Position numbers and translations under genes: made by a program. A DNA stretch of 64,000 bases, from NCBI GenBank assembly GCA_036380875.1, contig DASVDX010000054.1, forward strand, positions 35,635 to 99,634, read 5' to 3'. Numbering within the stretch: the stretch's first letter is position 1; the number at the start of each line of letters is the position of its first letter. Origin of the DNA: ZC4RG17 sp036380875. Lineage in GTDB: Bacteria; Actinomycetota; Acidimicrobiia; Spongiisociales; ZC4RG35. The notes beneath the pieces were generated by a model. The model was given only the letters and a program-made list of their open reading frames with translations, did not search any database and had not been told where the DNA came from. This document shows, one piece after another, positions 24,481-33,224 of this stretch.

Positions 24481-26712
24481 TCAGCCTGCGCAGGCCAGGC
24501 CTTCTTCTTCGATGTCGGCGAGACGCTTCGGGCCGATCCCGTCGATGCGCTCCATGCTGTCGACCGAGGAGAACGGCCGCAACCGGAGGATCTGCTGGGC
24601 CCGTTCGGGCCCGATGTGGATGATCCGCTCCAGCTCTTCGGGCGGTGCGCTGTTGATGTCCACCTGCCACGGCTCACAGGCGCTGGACGTCGCCTCTTGC
24701 GGGGAGGTCGTCGTTGTGGTCGTGGTGGTGGGAGCAGGCAGCGGCGCCGAGGCGCCTGTCGTCTCGACGGTCATCGACTCGCCGTCGGTCGTGACGACCA
24801 CCGTGCCGTGGACGTCGGTGCCGTAGACGTCCACGCCGTGATCGGCGAGGCGGGCGAGCACTTCGGCGGAGGGATGCCCGTACTGGTTGCCCGCCCCTGC
24901 CGAGTAGACGGCGATGCGGGGCGACACGGCGGCGAGGAACGGCTCCGAGGTGGACGCCGCCGAGCCGTGGTGGCCCACGTGGAGGACGTCGGCGGAGAGG
25001 TCGTGGCCCCGCTGCAGCATGCCGGCTTCGGCGGGCGCTTCGGCGTCGCCGGGGAAGAGGAAGGTCACTTCGCCGAAGGTGATGCGGAGGGCGATCGAGC
25101 CGTCGTTCAGCTCACCTCCGATGGAGGCGGGGTTGACCACCTCGACGTGGGCCGAGCCGATGTCGTAGGCCTCGCCGGCGCGGGGCTCGTGGTATCCGGC
25201 GTCGGCGGCAAGGATGGCGTCGAGGGCCCGTTCGAAGGTGAGTGTCGTGTGCTGGTCTCCCGACATCCACACCTCGGTCACAGGGAAGGCCACCAGCACG
25301 TCGGCTAGTTGTCCGATGTGGTCGGCGTCGGGATGGGTACCGACCAGGAGGTCGATCGCCTCCACCCCGGCCCGGCGGAGGTGGGGCACCACGTCCGTGC
25401 GGTCGTGGCGCCCGGCGTCGATGACGATCGTGAAGTCGGGGCCGGCGAGAAGCGTCGAATCTCCCTGGCCGACGTCGAAGAAGTGGACGGCCAGATCCCC
25501 GTCGACGTCCGCTACGCCGCCTGGGGCGGCGGCAACAGTCGTGGGAGCGGTAACGGCTGTCGTGGAGGTAGTAGACGTCGTGGTCGTCGAGATCGACGTG
25601 GACGTCGACGTCGACGATGTGGTCGATGAGGTCGGGGATGTGGTCGAACCGGCGGTCGTGGTGGGGGCGGCCGTCGAGGCGATGGGTCCGGCTGAGCTCG
25701 TCGTGGATGGAGGCGCCGCCTCGGTGACGGAGCCGTTGCCGTCGGCGTTGGCGCTCATGGCGAACAGCAGCAGAGCCACCGCCACCCCCGGCGCCCATGC
25801 CGGCGAAACGGGCCTCGCCGGCCGTACCAGCCTCTCTCGCTCCTGGCGGAGGTCGGTCAGCCGCTGCTCGGCCGCCTGCAGGCTCTCGGCCGCGTGGCCG
25901 ACTGCTTCGGCCGCGGCGGGGACGGGGTCGGCTCCGGCGGCAAGCGCTCTGCAGGAGGCCAGCACAACCGCGAGCCGCTCGGACGGACCTGCCAGGATGT
26001 GATCGCGCTTGCGGGTGGAGACGGCGGCGTAGAGGCCTTCGCGTCGGAGGCCGACATCCGCCAGCTTGTCGTAGCGGAATTCGACGTTCTTGTTGCCGGA
26101 GAAGACCATGCGCCGGTCGGTGAAGTGGACGTTCCCGAAGTCGATCGCTCGCCACACTGTCTGACCCTCTCGGCGGCGGGTCTCGAGAAGGGTGACGTCG
26201 GGCACGGTCGCCAGGCCGGTTTCGGTCTTCGCCGTGGGGATGTCGACCTCGGTCGGGGCGAGCGCTCGGATCCACTCGTGATGCCGGCGGGCTGTCGCCA
26301 GTTCATGGGCGGCTCGTTCCCGCTCGGCGGCGGCTGTGGCGATCTGGGCGTCGAGGCGGCGCACTTCGGCCTGGTACCCGGCCCAGAGCCGGCGCCGACT
26401 CCACCAGGCGCTCCAGGTCTTGGGCGACCAGAACTTCCACCACTGCGGCGCCTCGCCGCTGACCGCGTCCCAGAAGGCGTCGGCGTCGATCACCCGCAGC
26501 TGCGCCCGTTCCCCATCGATCGTCAGCGCGAAGCCTTCGAGGTTCCGGGCCAACTGGAGCTCGGAGATCGACCATGTGCCCTCTCGTCCGTCAGATGTGC
26601 GGAGGGAGAGCCGGTCGCCTTCGACGACGGCTTCGACGTCACGGCTGTGGGTGCCCCTTTCCAGCGTGGCACGGAAGGTCGGCATCTCTACCGCGATATC
26701 GGAATGCCCCAT
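24481..26712 (-). CDS. membrane-anchored ComEC-like MBL-fold hydrolase with C-terminal ComEA-type HhH
   Basis: A 743-residue protein of unusual design. Residues 1-300 are cytosolic: a Trp-rich patch (90-110), a coiled coil (115-150) and a PH-like segment TVWRAIDFGNVHFTDRRMVF. One membrane helix (about 305-320) is followed by a long Thr/Ser-rich linker (334-396). Then comes a metallo-beta-lactamase domain (402-650) of the ComEC/Rec2 type, with AVHFFDVGQGDSTLL, THPDADHIGQL (HxDxDH at 460-465), FLFPGDAEA and LHVGHHGS. A short T-rich spacer leads to a helix-hairpin-helix pair (682-740) with VDINSAPPEELERIIHIGP, as in ComEA. Likely an exported DNA-active or nucleotide hydrolase. ATG 26712 is plausible; ATG 26685 is an alternative. 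Confidence 0.85.
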   Translation of the reverse strand: MGHSDIAVEMPTFRATLERGTHSRDVEAVVEGDRLSLRTSDGREGTWSISELQLARNLEGFALTIDGERAQLRVIDADAFWDAVSGEAPQWWKFWSPKTWSAWWSRRRLWAGYQAEVRRLDAQIATAAAERERAAHELATARRHHEWIRALAPTEVDIPTAKTETGLATVPDVTLLETRRREGQTVWRAIDFGNVHFTDRRMVFSGNKNVEFRYDKLADVGLRREGLYAAVSTRKRDHILAGPSERLAVVLASCRALAAGADPVPAAAEAVGHAAESLQAAEQRLTDLRQERERLVRPARPVSPAWAPGVAVALLLFAMSANADGNGSVTEAAPPSTTSSAGPIASTAAPTTTAGSTTSPTSSTTSSTSTSTSISTTTTSTTSTTAVTAPTTVAAAPGGVADVDGDLAVHFFDVGQGDSTLLAGPDFTIVIDAGRHDRTDVVPHLRRAGVEAIDLLVGTHPDADHIGQLADVLVAFPVTEVWMSGDQHTTLTFERALDAILAADAGYHEPRAGEAYDIGSAHVEVVNPASIGGELNDGSIALRITFGEVTFLFPGDAEAPAEAGMLQRGHDLSADVLHVGHHGSAASTSEPFLAAVSPRIAVYSAGAGNQYGHPSAEVLARLADHGVDVYGTDVHGTVVVTTDGESMTVETTGASAPLPAPTTTTTTTTSPQEATSSACEPWQVDINSAPPEELERIIHIGPERAQQILRLRPFSSVDSMERIDGIGPKRLADIEEEGLACAG

Positions 26713-26800
26713 AGTGGCCTGTAATCGAAGGCCTGGGTCGGTCGGACCAGCCAGCAGGCTACTCACCGGGGAGTAGGCGGTATTCCTCCCTCGGGACGAT

Positions 26801-27946
26801 GTGGAGACGGAGGCGCCGATATACCGTGCGGGGGTGGCCCTGAGGACGTCCGTGTGGTCGACCAGCTCGGTGGTGGCCGTCTTGCAGGTCGGCGCCACAT
26901 TCGCCGCTTCCATGAACGGCAGGCAGCCGCTGCGCCACCCACTCGACTCCCTGGCCGTCGTCCTCCTCCTGGTCGGGCCATTGGCGCTGCTGGGACGGGA
27001 GCGGTGGCCGGTAGCGACCGTTGGGATGACGGTCGCCACCACCACGCTCTACCTGGGGATGGGATACCCGTACGGGCCGGTGTTCCTCTCCGTCGTGGTG
27101 GCGGTCTTCACGGCCATCCGCCGGGGCCATCGGTACTCCACCTACGTCTGGTTGGCCGCCGGCCTCGTGGCGCTCTGGGCCGCCTACCAGTGGTCGCCCC
27201 GCATAGTCGAGACCCACGGGCCTCTCCATTTCCTGTTCATCGTCGGTTGGATGGGAGTGCTGCTCGCTGTATCCGAGATCGCCCGCATCCAGACGGTGCG
27301 GGCGGAAGAGCGGAAGCGGGCAGAAGAGGAGGAGGCAGAGCGCAGGGCGGCGGACCGGCGCCTGCAACTCGCTCAGGAACTGCACGACGTGCTCGCCCAC
27401 CACATCTCTTTGATCAACGTGCAAGCCAGCGTCGCCCTCCATCTCCTCGACGAGAAGCCGGAGAGCGCCCGCCCCGCCCTCACCGCCATCAAAGAGGCGA
27501 GCCGGGAATCCCTCAATGAGTTGAGGACCGCGCTGGACCTGCTCCGACGGGGCGAAGCTCCCCGCAAACCCGCCCCCGGGCTGGCCGACCTCGGGGAGTT
27601 GATCGCCGGGGTGCAAGCCAGTGGCCTCCTGGTGACGCTCGAACGGCGCGGGGAGCCGCGGGAGGTGCCGGCGGCGGTCGGCCAGGCTGCCTACCGGATC
27701 GTCCAGGAAGCTCTTACCAACGTCACGCGGCATTCGAAAGCCCGTTCCGCCCGGGTCCGTATCGGGTACACCGACGGCATCGAGATCGAAGTAGTCGACG
27801 ACGGGATCGGCGGCCAGGCCGAAGAAGGGACCGGGCTGTCGGGGATGCGGCGCCGGGCGGAGTCTCTGGGCGGCTCCTTCGAAGCCGGCCCGGTACCGGG
27901 TGGCGGCGTCCGCGTCTGGGCCCGTCTGCCGGGGGGTGCCACATGA
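26801..27946 (+). CDS. sensor histidine kinase, NarL/DesK type (HisKA_3)
   Basis: A 381-residue membrane kinase. Five or so N-terminal helices (about 22-160) form a compact sensor without a large external domain, followed by a charged coiled coil (165-190), the dimerisation/phosphoacceptor segment LQLAQELHDVLAHHISLINV (His195) and the ATPase domain with AYRIVQEALTNVTRHSKA (N box), VVDDGIGG and GTGLSGMRRRAESLGGSF. GTG 26801 gives MRTE-length head residues before the first helix. It overlaps the response regulator by ATGA. The stimulus is unknown; such five-helix sensors often respond to membrane or cell-wall stress. Confidence 0.92.
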   Translation: METEAPIYRAGVALRTSVWSTSSVVAVLQVGATFAASMNGRQPLRHPLDSLAVVLLLVGPLALLGRERWPVATVGMTVATTTLYLGMGYPYGPVFLSVVVAVFTAIRRGHRYSTYVWLAAGLVALWAAYQWSPRIVETHGPLHFLFIVGWMGVLLAVSEIARIQTVRAEERKRAEEEEAERRAADRRLQLAQELHDVLAHHISLINVQASVALHLLDEKPESARPALTAIKEASRESLNELRTALDLLRRGEAPRKPAPGLADLGELIAGVQASGLLVTLERRGEPREVPAAVGQAAYRIVQEALTNVTRHSKARSARVRIGYTDGIEIEVVDDGIGGQAEEGTGLSGMRRRAESLGGSFEAGPVPGGGVRVWARLPGGAT

Positions 27947-28611
27947 TCCGGATCGTGATCGCCGACGACCAGGCACTGGTCAGGGCCGGGTTCAAGTCTT
28001 TGCTGGACGCCCAGCCCGACATGACCGTCGTGGGCGAGGCCGGCGACGGCGAGGAAGCGGTCCGTGTCGCCCGGGAGGAAGAGCCTGATGTCGTGTTGAT
28101 GGACATCCGCATGCCCGGCGTCGACGGGCTGGAAGCCACGCACCGGATCTCCGCCGACGACCGCCTCGCCGACACCAAGGTGGTGATCCTCACGACCTTC
28201 GACCTCGACGAGTACGTGTTCGAGGCCCTCCGGGGCGGAGCGGCCGGGTTCCTCGTCAAGGACACCGAGCCCGACGAGTTGTTGCGGGCGGTGCGGACCG
28301 TCGTCGAGGGCGGGGCGCTCCTCTCGCCGGGGGTGACCCGACGCCTCATCGAGGAGTTCTCGCTCCGGGCACGCCGCCCTCCCGAGGACGTGGCCGACCT
28401 CGACCTGCTCACCGACCGCGAGAAAGAGGTCGTCGCCCTCGTCGGCCAGGGGCTCTCCAACGACGAGATCGCCGAGCGGCTCTACATGAGCCCCGCCACC
28501 GCCAAGACCCACGTCTCCCGGTCGATGATCAAGCTGGGCATGCGGGACCGGGCGCAACTCGTCGTGTTCGCCTACGAGTCCGGCCTGGTTCGCCCCGGCT
28601 GGCAGGCCTGA
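27943..28611 (+). CDS. NarL/FixJ-family response regulator
   Basis: A 222-residue DNA-binding response regulator. Receiver domain 1-120 with acidic pair DD at 8-9, phosphoacceptor Asp54 in VVLMDIRMPGVDGLEA and Lys in GFLVKDTEP; LuxR-type HTH about 150-205 (LTDREKEVVALVGQGLSNDEIAERL, SPATAKTHVSRSMIKLG). Translationally coupled to the kinase gene. Confidence 0.95.
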   Translation: MIRIVIADDQALVRAGFKSLLDAQPDMTVVGEAGDGEEAVRVAREEEPDVVLMDIRMPGVDGLEATHRISADDRLADTKVVILTTFDLDEYVFEALRGGAAGFLVKDTEPDELLRAVRTVVEGGALLSPGVTRRLIEEFSLRARRPPEDVADLDLLTDREKEVVALVGQGLSNDEIAERLYMSPATAKTHVSRSMIKLGMRDRAQLVVFAYESGLVRPGWQA

Positions 28612-28712
28612 TACTCGCCAGGGCGCAGACGTAGATCCTTTCCTGGGACGACGACATCTCGGTCGCGGTGTCCGATGCTCGATACGTGTCCATCGCAGAA
28701 AGGAGTGACACG

Positions 28713-28940
28713 ATGATGGAGACCATCCTGGCCACCATGCGATACGGGGGAGGTTTCTGGTTCCCCCTGATCCCGCTCCTGTTCTTCCTCTTCTGGGTGG
28801 GAGTCGCCGTCTTCTTCGGCCGTCGCTTCAGACACACTCCGCGCCGATCCGGCGAGGAGGTGCTGGCGGAGCGCTACGCCCGGGGCGAGATCACCGAAGA
28901 TGAGTACCGCGAGCGCCTCGAGGTGCTCAGAACGAAATGA
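28713..28940 (+). CDS. small membrane protein with SHOCT domain
   Basis: A 75-residue protein with one or two membrane segments (WFPLIPLLFFLFWVGVAVFF, about 15-35) and a C-terminal SHOCT motif (EEVLAERYARGEITEDEYRERLEVL). AAAGGAG at 28699-28705 sets the start at ATG 28713 (an adjacent ATG at 28716 is also possible) rather than the longer open frame from 28668. It follows the two-component genes by about 100 bases and may be a target or partner of that system. Confidence 0.8.
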   Translation: MMETILATMRYGGGFWFPLIPLLFFLFWVGVAVFFGRRFRHTPRRSGEEVLAERYARGEITEDEYRERLEVLRTK

Positions 28941-28951
28941 AGGAGCCGGTG

Positions 28952-28980
28952 GGCGGCGGTGGGCCCCATCTTCCGCCGCC
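28952..28980. terminator. possible stem-loop between convergent genes
   Basis: GGCGGCGG (28952-28959) and CCGCCGCC (28973-28980) with a 13-base loop, just after the SHOCT gene stop and before the 3' end of the opposite-strand SDR gene. No T tract. Confidence 0.4.
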
Positions 28981-29005
28981 TGCCGCTTGCCGACTGCCGA
29001 CTGGC

Positions 29006-29713
29006 TCAGCCCATCGAGGGCTCGGTCATCGGGCGGAAGGCCACCTCGAGGATGCGATGGTTGCGGGGCCGGGTCAGCACGTACATCACCGCTTCGGCTA
29101 CGTCTTCGGCGCTCATCATCCCCTGGAGCTGCGGCATGTCCGGAGTGCGGCCCCGCCCCATGGCGAAGTCGGTCGCCACACCGCCCGGAGCGACGTTGGT
29201 GCAGCGCACCCCCTTCTCCCGCAGCTCGTGGTCGAGGGCGCGGATGAGCCCCACCTGGGCGAACTTGGAGGCGCAGTACACGGCCTCGAAGGGGAGGCCG
29301 CGGCGCCCGGCCTCACTCGAGAGCATGACGAGGTCGGCGGCGTCGCTCTGTAGCAGGTAGGGGAGCGCCGCCCTGACCGAGTAGAGGGCGCCCTTGACGT
29401 TGACGTCGATGATCTCCTCCATCTCCTCGAAGGGGATCTCGAGGAACGGCCCGTAGGAGCCCACCCCGGCGTTGACTACGAGGATGTCGATGCCGCCGAA
29501 CTCCTCGGCCGTGGCGTCGACCAGCCGCTTGATCGCCTCGGGGTCGCGCACGTCGGAAGGCATCGCCACTGCGTCGGGGATGCCCAGGTCGTCACCGCTG
29601 CGGGACGCCAGTCCCAGCTTCGCCCCCGCCTCGTGCAATGCCCGGGCGACTGCAGCGCCGATCCCACGGCTGGCACCGGTCACGACCGCAACGCGGCCTT
29701 CTAGTGAAGACAT
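29006..29713 (-). CDS. short-chain dehydrogenase/reductase
   Basis: A 235-residue classical SDR. Cofactor motif VVTGASRGIGAAVARAL (TGxxxGIG), LVVNAGVGSYG (NAG), catalytic Ser in LVMLSSEAGRRG, YCASK (YxxxK) and the PGGVATDF loop. It starts 15 bases downstream of the sugar ABC ATPase gene on the same strand, so it is probably the last gene of the sugar operon and could oxidise the imported sugar or polyol. Substrate specificity cannot be read from the sequence. Confidence 0.92.
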   Translation of the reverse strand: MSSLEGRVAVVTGASRGIGAAVARALHEAGAKLGLASRSGDDLGIPDAVAMPSDVRDPEAIKRLVDATAEEFGGIDILVVNAGVGSYGPFLEIPFEEMEEIIDVNVKGALYSVRAALPYLLQSDAADLVMLSSEAGRRGLPFEAVYCASKFAQVGLIRALDHELREKGVRCTNVAPGGVATDFAMGRGRTPDMPQLQGMMSAEDVAEAVMYVLTRPRNHRILEVAFRPMTEPSMG

Positions 29714-29728
29714 CCGAACCTCCAGTCG

Positions 29729-30511
29729 TCAGCCGCGCAGCTCTTCCAATTCGTCCTGGGTGACCTCGCCAGGCAGCTTGCCGATGATGATCATGGCCAG
29801 GACTTCGTCCATCGTGACGTCGTCTTTGTCGACGGTCCCCACCAACCGGCCCTGGAGCATCACGCTGATCCGATCCGCCAAATCGAACACGTCGTGGATG
29901 TCGTGGCTGATGAGGATGATCCCGATCCCCTCCGCCTTGAGGCTCCGGATCAGGTTCGCCACCTGCTCCGTCTCGGCCGGGCCCAGAGCGGCGGTGGGCT
30001 CGTCCATGATCAGGATGCGGGCGTTGAAATGCACTGCCCGGGCGATGGCGATCGCCTGGCGCTGACCGCCCGACAGCCGCGCCACCGGGACCTTGAAGTT
30101 CTCGAACTTCGGGTTGAGGCGCTTCATCACCTTGCGGGCGGCGTCCTCCATCGCCGAGTCGTCGAGGTTCCCGAAGCGAGTGGTCAACTCCCGGCCGAGG
30201 AACATGTTCCCGGGCGTGTCGATGTTCTCGGCGAGAGCCAGCGTCTGATAGATCGTCTCGATTCCGTACGCCTTGGCGTCGCGGGGATTGGTGATCTCCA
30301 CCTTCTCCCCGTCGATGAAGATCTCGCCGGAGTCGGGGACCAAGGCGCCCGACAGGGTCTTGATGAGCGTCGACTTGCCGGCGCCGTTGCCGCCGACGAG
30401 GGCCAGCACCTCTCCCGGGTATAGATCGATCGAGACGTCCTCGACGGCGTGGACGCCTCCGAAGGAGACGTTCATGTTTCGCATCTCCACGAGGGGCGTG
30501 CGGTCCGTCAT
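29729..30511 (-). CDS. sugar ABC transporter ATP-binding protein, single-domain
   Basis: A 260-residue ATPase: Walker A GGNGAGKSTLIKTLSGAL, Q-loop ETIYQTLALAENIDTPGNMFLGRE, signature LSGGQRQAIAIARAV, Walker B ILIMDEPTAALGP, switch LISHDIHDVFDLADR. It is of the XylG/FrcA/RbsA carbohydrate type, but has one nucleotide-binding domain rather than the fused pair (about 500 aa) of RbsA/XylG, so it must dimerise. ATG 30511 overlaps the permease stop (ATGA). Confidence 0.93.
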   Translation of the reverse strand: MTDRTPLVEMRNMNVSFGGVHAVEDVSIDLYPGEVLALVGGNGAGKSTLIKTLSGALVPDSGEIFIDGEKVEITNPRDAKAYGIETIYQTLALAENIDTPGNMFLGRELTTRFGNLDDSAMEDAARKVMKRLNPKFENFKVPVARLSGGQRQAIAIARAVHFNARILIMDEPTAALGPAETEQVANLIRSLKAEGIGIILISHDIHDVFDLADRISVMLQGRLVGTVDKDDVTMDEVLAMIIIGKLPGEVTQDELEELRG

Positions 30512-31833
30512 TGCGCGGCTCGCTTTCGGTAGTAGACGTCCACGGCGACGGCCACCACGAGGACGATGCCGACCACGATGTCCTGCATCGGGGCATCGAC
30601 GTTCATCAACACCATTCCCGATTGGAGGGACTGCATGACGAGGGCGCCGAGCACGGCGCCGGGGATGGTCCCCAGCCCGCCGGCCAGGGAGGTCCCGCCG
30701 ATGACCGCGGCGGCGATCACGTACAACTCCGCCAGTGTGCCGAGCCCGGAGGTGGCGGCGTTGAGGCGGGCTACCGTGACGGCGGCTGCCACGCCGACGA
30801 GGATGCCCATCGTCATGAACGTCTTGGCGATGGTCCAGCGGGTGTTGATGCCGCTGAGGACGGCCGCCTCGGGGTTTCCGCCGATGGAATAGATGTAGCG
30901 GCCGAACCGGCGCTGGTTGGCCACGAAGCCCATCAGGAGCATCACGCCGATGGCGATCAGCACCGGATAGGAGATGCCCATCGGGATCTTCAGGCCGCCT
31001 TCCGGCCAGGGGATCCCGCGCTCCTCTGCCAGCTGCATCGCCACGTTCTCGGGCAGGTAGTAGCTGTTCATCACCCACACCGCTCCGAGCACGGCAGCAC
31101 TCCCCACCACGGCCAATGTGACCAACGCCCAGGTGGGTCGGAGCTTGAAGCCGTAGCGCATGCGCTGGCGGCGGTCGTAGAGGAGGATCGCCACGATGCC
31201 GACACATGCCAGCACCCCGACGATCCAGCTCCCCACCTCACCCAGGGAGCCCCGTGAGCCGCCGCCGAGGAGCTGGAACGTCGAGTCCATGGGCGCCACG
31301 GTGCGGCCGGACGTGATCCACCAGTTCACCCCTCGCCACACGAGGAGGCCGCCCAGTGTCACGATGAACGACGGCACGCCGACGTAGGCGACGATGACCC
31401 CCTGCAGCAGGCCGATCAGGCCGCCGAGGACGAGGGCGGCGCCGACGGCGATGAGCCAGATGGCCGGATGTCCGAACCCGAGGATGTCAGGGAGGATCTC
31501 TGCTTGCAGCACGGCGATCGCCATGCCCACGGCGCCCAACATCGAGCCGACCGACAGGTCGATGTTGCGGGAGACGATGACGAGGACCATCCCCGTGGCC
31601 ATGATCGCCACCGGAGAGAACTGCACGGACAGGTTCCAAAGGTTGCGTGGGGTGAGGAACGTCCCGCCCGACAAGATGTGGAACCCGATCCATATAACGA
31701 TCAGGAGTCCCAACATGCCGAGCGTCCGCATGTCGAACTCGGCGGAGCGGAGGGCCGATCCGAGGGAAGGACGGGGGCTGACGCTCGTCTCGCCCTGTTG
31801 TGTCTCGCTCGGAGGTGCTTCGGTCACACTCAT
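30508..31833 (-). CDS. sugar ABC transporter permease (XylH-like)
   Basis: A 441-residue permease with about 10-12 helices. The length and FVTLGGLLVWRGVNWWITSGRTVAPMDSTF segment are typical of XylH-type permeases, longer than RbsC. Also seen: MATGMVLVIVSRNIDLSVGSMLG and the cytoplasmic loop YIYSIGGNPEAAVLSGINT. It lies 81 bases downstream of the binding-protein gene, separated by a strong stem-loop that should lower its expression relative to the binding protein. Confidence 0.94.
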   Translation of the reverse strand: MSVTEAPPSETQQGETSVSPRPSLGSALRSAEFDMRTLGMLGLLIVIWIGFHILSGGTFLTPRNLWNLSVQFSPVAIMATGMVLVIVSRNIDLSVGSMLGAVGMAIAVLQAEILPDILGFGHPAIWLIAVGAALVLGGLIGLLQGVIVAYVGVPSFIVTLGGLLVWRGVNWWITSGRTVAPMDSTFQLLGGGSRGSLGEVGSWIVGVLACVGIVAILLYDRRQRMRYGFKLRPTWALVTLAVVGSAAVLGAVWVMNSYYLPENVAMQLAEERGIPWPEGGLKIPMGISYPVLIAIGVMLLMGFVANQRRFGRYIYSIGGNPEAAVLSGINTRWTIAKTFMTMGILVGVAAAVTVARLNAATSGLGTLAELYVIAAAVIGGTSLAGGLGTIPGAVLGALVMQSLQSGMVLMNVDAPMQDIVVGIVLVVAVAVDVYYRKRAAQ

Positions 31834-31852
31834 TGCTCTAGAGGGAGGATAG

Positions 31853-31884
31853 ACAGCGCCCCCAGAGGGTTCCGGGGGCGCTGT
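31853..31884 (-). terminator. intercistronic stem-loop between sugar-binding protein and permease genes
   Basis: ACAGCGCCCCC (31853-31863), 10-base loop, GGGGGCGCTGT (31874-31884): perfect 11-base arms. Transcription runs right to left here, so the loop forms just after the binding-protein stop (31915) and likely causes partial termination or 3' protection. Confidence 0.75.
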
Positions 31885-31914
31885 TGGTCTTTCCCGTGTT
31901 CATGTGGGCGGCGA

Positions 31915-33081
31915 TCAGCCGCACACCTCCACGGTCCCGGGCTGCACGCCCTGGCAGAGCTGGTCGATGGTGATCCACTCGGCGTCGACCACCAGGTTCA
32001 GGTTGTCCCGAGTGATCGGAACCGGCTCCAGCAGGATCGAGACCATCTGGTTGCCGCCAGGGGAGTCGAAGATGATGGTGCCCGGCACCTCCTCGAGCGG
32101 AGTGCCCTGGGCCATCGCCACGGCAGCTTCGCCGGCGGCCCTGCCCAGCTCACGGGCATCCTTCCACACCGACACGGCCTGCGTGCCGAGCGCCACCCGG
32201 TTGAGGGCGGCGAGATCGGCGTCCTGGCCCGACACGGGCACCTGGCCGGCCAGGCCCTGAGCCTCGAGAGCGGCAACCACGCCACCCGCCATGCCGTCGT
32301 TCTCGGAGAGCACGGCATCGACCTCGTTGTTGGCCTGGGTCAGGAACTGCTCCATCTCCGTCTGGGCGAGGGCGGGGTCCCAGTTGTCGGTGTAGGTTTC
32401 GCCGACGATGGTGATGTCGCCGTTGGCGACGGCCTCACCGATCACCTGCTCGAAGCCTTCCCGGAGGAAGTCGGCGTTGGCGTCGGCCTGGTTGCCCTTG
32501 ATGATCACGTAGTTGCCGGTCGGCACCATCTCGTAGATCACCTCGGCCATGAGCCGTCCAACGCCCACGTTGTCGAACGTGACATACAGCGCGCCCGGGT
32601 TCTCGATCAGGCGGTCGTAGGCGACCACCGGGATGCCCTGGGAGAGGGCGCTCTCCACGGCCGGAAGGATGGCGGTGCCGTCCTGGGCGAGGATGATGAT
32701 GGCGTCGGCGCCCTGGGAGATCAGGTTCTCCACGTCGGCCAACTGCTGCTCGGCAGAGGAGCCGGCGTCCGTCGAGATGTACCTGCCGCCGACCTCTTCG
32801 ATCGCGGCCCTGATGGCCGGCTCATCCCAGCGGGCCCAGCGCTCCTCGTTGTAGTTGTTCCAGGAGACGCCGACGGTGATGTCTCCCTCGGTGCCGCCCG
32901 GCTCGACCGGGGCTGCGGTGGTGCCGGTCGTCTCCGGCGGTGTGGTCTCCTCCGCCGCCGGTTCCGTCGTCGCGGGAGCGGCGGCTGCGGTGGTCGTGGT
33001 GTCCCCGCCGCCTCCTCCACATGCGGCGAGTACCAACGCCAGGGCGACCATGAGCGCCCATGTCGTCCTGAGTGATCTCAC
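31915..33081 (-). CDS. sugar ABC transporter substrate-binding lipoprotein (XylF-like)
   Basis: A 388-residue lipoprotein: signal WALMVALALVLAACGGGGG, a Thr/Ala/Pro linker (about 25-62), then a type I PBP of the XylF/ChvE group: ITVGVSWNNYNEERWARWDEPAI, GADAIIILAQDGTAILPAV, VVAYDRLIENPGALYVTFDN, VLSENDGMAGGVVAALEAQGL and VPVSGQDADLAALNRVALG. The residues after each strand match D-xylose or related pentose receptors. GTG 33081 is preceded by AGAGGAGGAAAC. First gene of the operon and divergent from the ROK regulator. Confidence 0.93.
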   Translation of the reverse strand: MRSLRTTWALMVALALVLAACGGGGGDTTTTAAAAPATTEPAAEETTPPETTGTTAAPVEPGGTEGDITVGVSWNNYNEERWARWDEPAIRAAIEEVGGRYISTDAGSSAEQQLADVENLISQGADAIIILAQDGTAILPAVESALSQGIPVVAYDRLIENPGALYVTFDNVGVGRLMAEVIYEMVPTGNYVIIKGNQADANADFLREGFEQVIGEAVANGDITIVGETYTDNWDPALAQTEMEQFLTQANNEVDAVLSENDGMAGGVVAALEAQGLAGQVPVSGQDADLAALNRVALGTQAVSVWKDARELGRAAGEAAVAMAQGTPLEEVPGTIIFDSPGGNQMVSILLEPVPITRDNLNLVVDAEWITIDQLCQGVQPGTVEVCG

Positions 33082-33179
33082 GTTTCCTCCTCTTTTTCTT
33101 ACCTCACTGGCCCTGGGGCCAGGTCATGGGGAGGGGGCTGTCGCTCCCGCCCCATTGACGTTGGGACGTTACTCCCGAA

Positions 33180-33217
33180 TTGTTGGACCTCGCAACAAAT
33201 ACGGGGGTTATTGTTTG
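33180..33217. promoter_or_regulatory. inverted TTGTTG/CAACAA repeats, probable ROK operator
   Basis: TTGTTG (33180-33185), 7 bases, CAACAA (33193-33198) is a perfect inverted repeat; CAACAAATA (33193-33201) and TATTGTTTG (33209-33217) form a second, 7-of-9 matched repeat sharing a half-site. These AT-rich blocks stand out in a GC-rich divergent gap between the sugar operon and the ROK gene. Confidence 0.6.
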
Positions 33218-33224
33218 CTTCCCG

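Noticed and set aside
25540..25690. Possible tandem DNA repeat (GTCGAC-like)
   Set aside because: It encodes the Thr/Ser linker of the MBL fusion protein; low complexity from codon usage, not an independent repeat.
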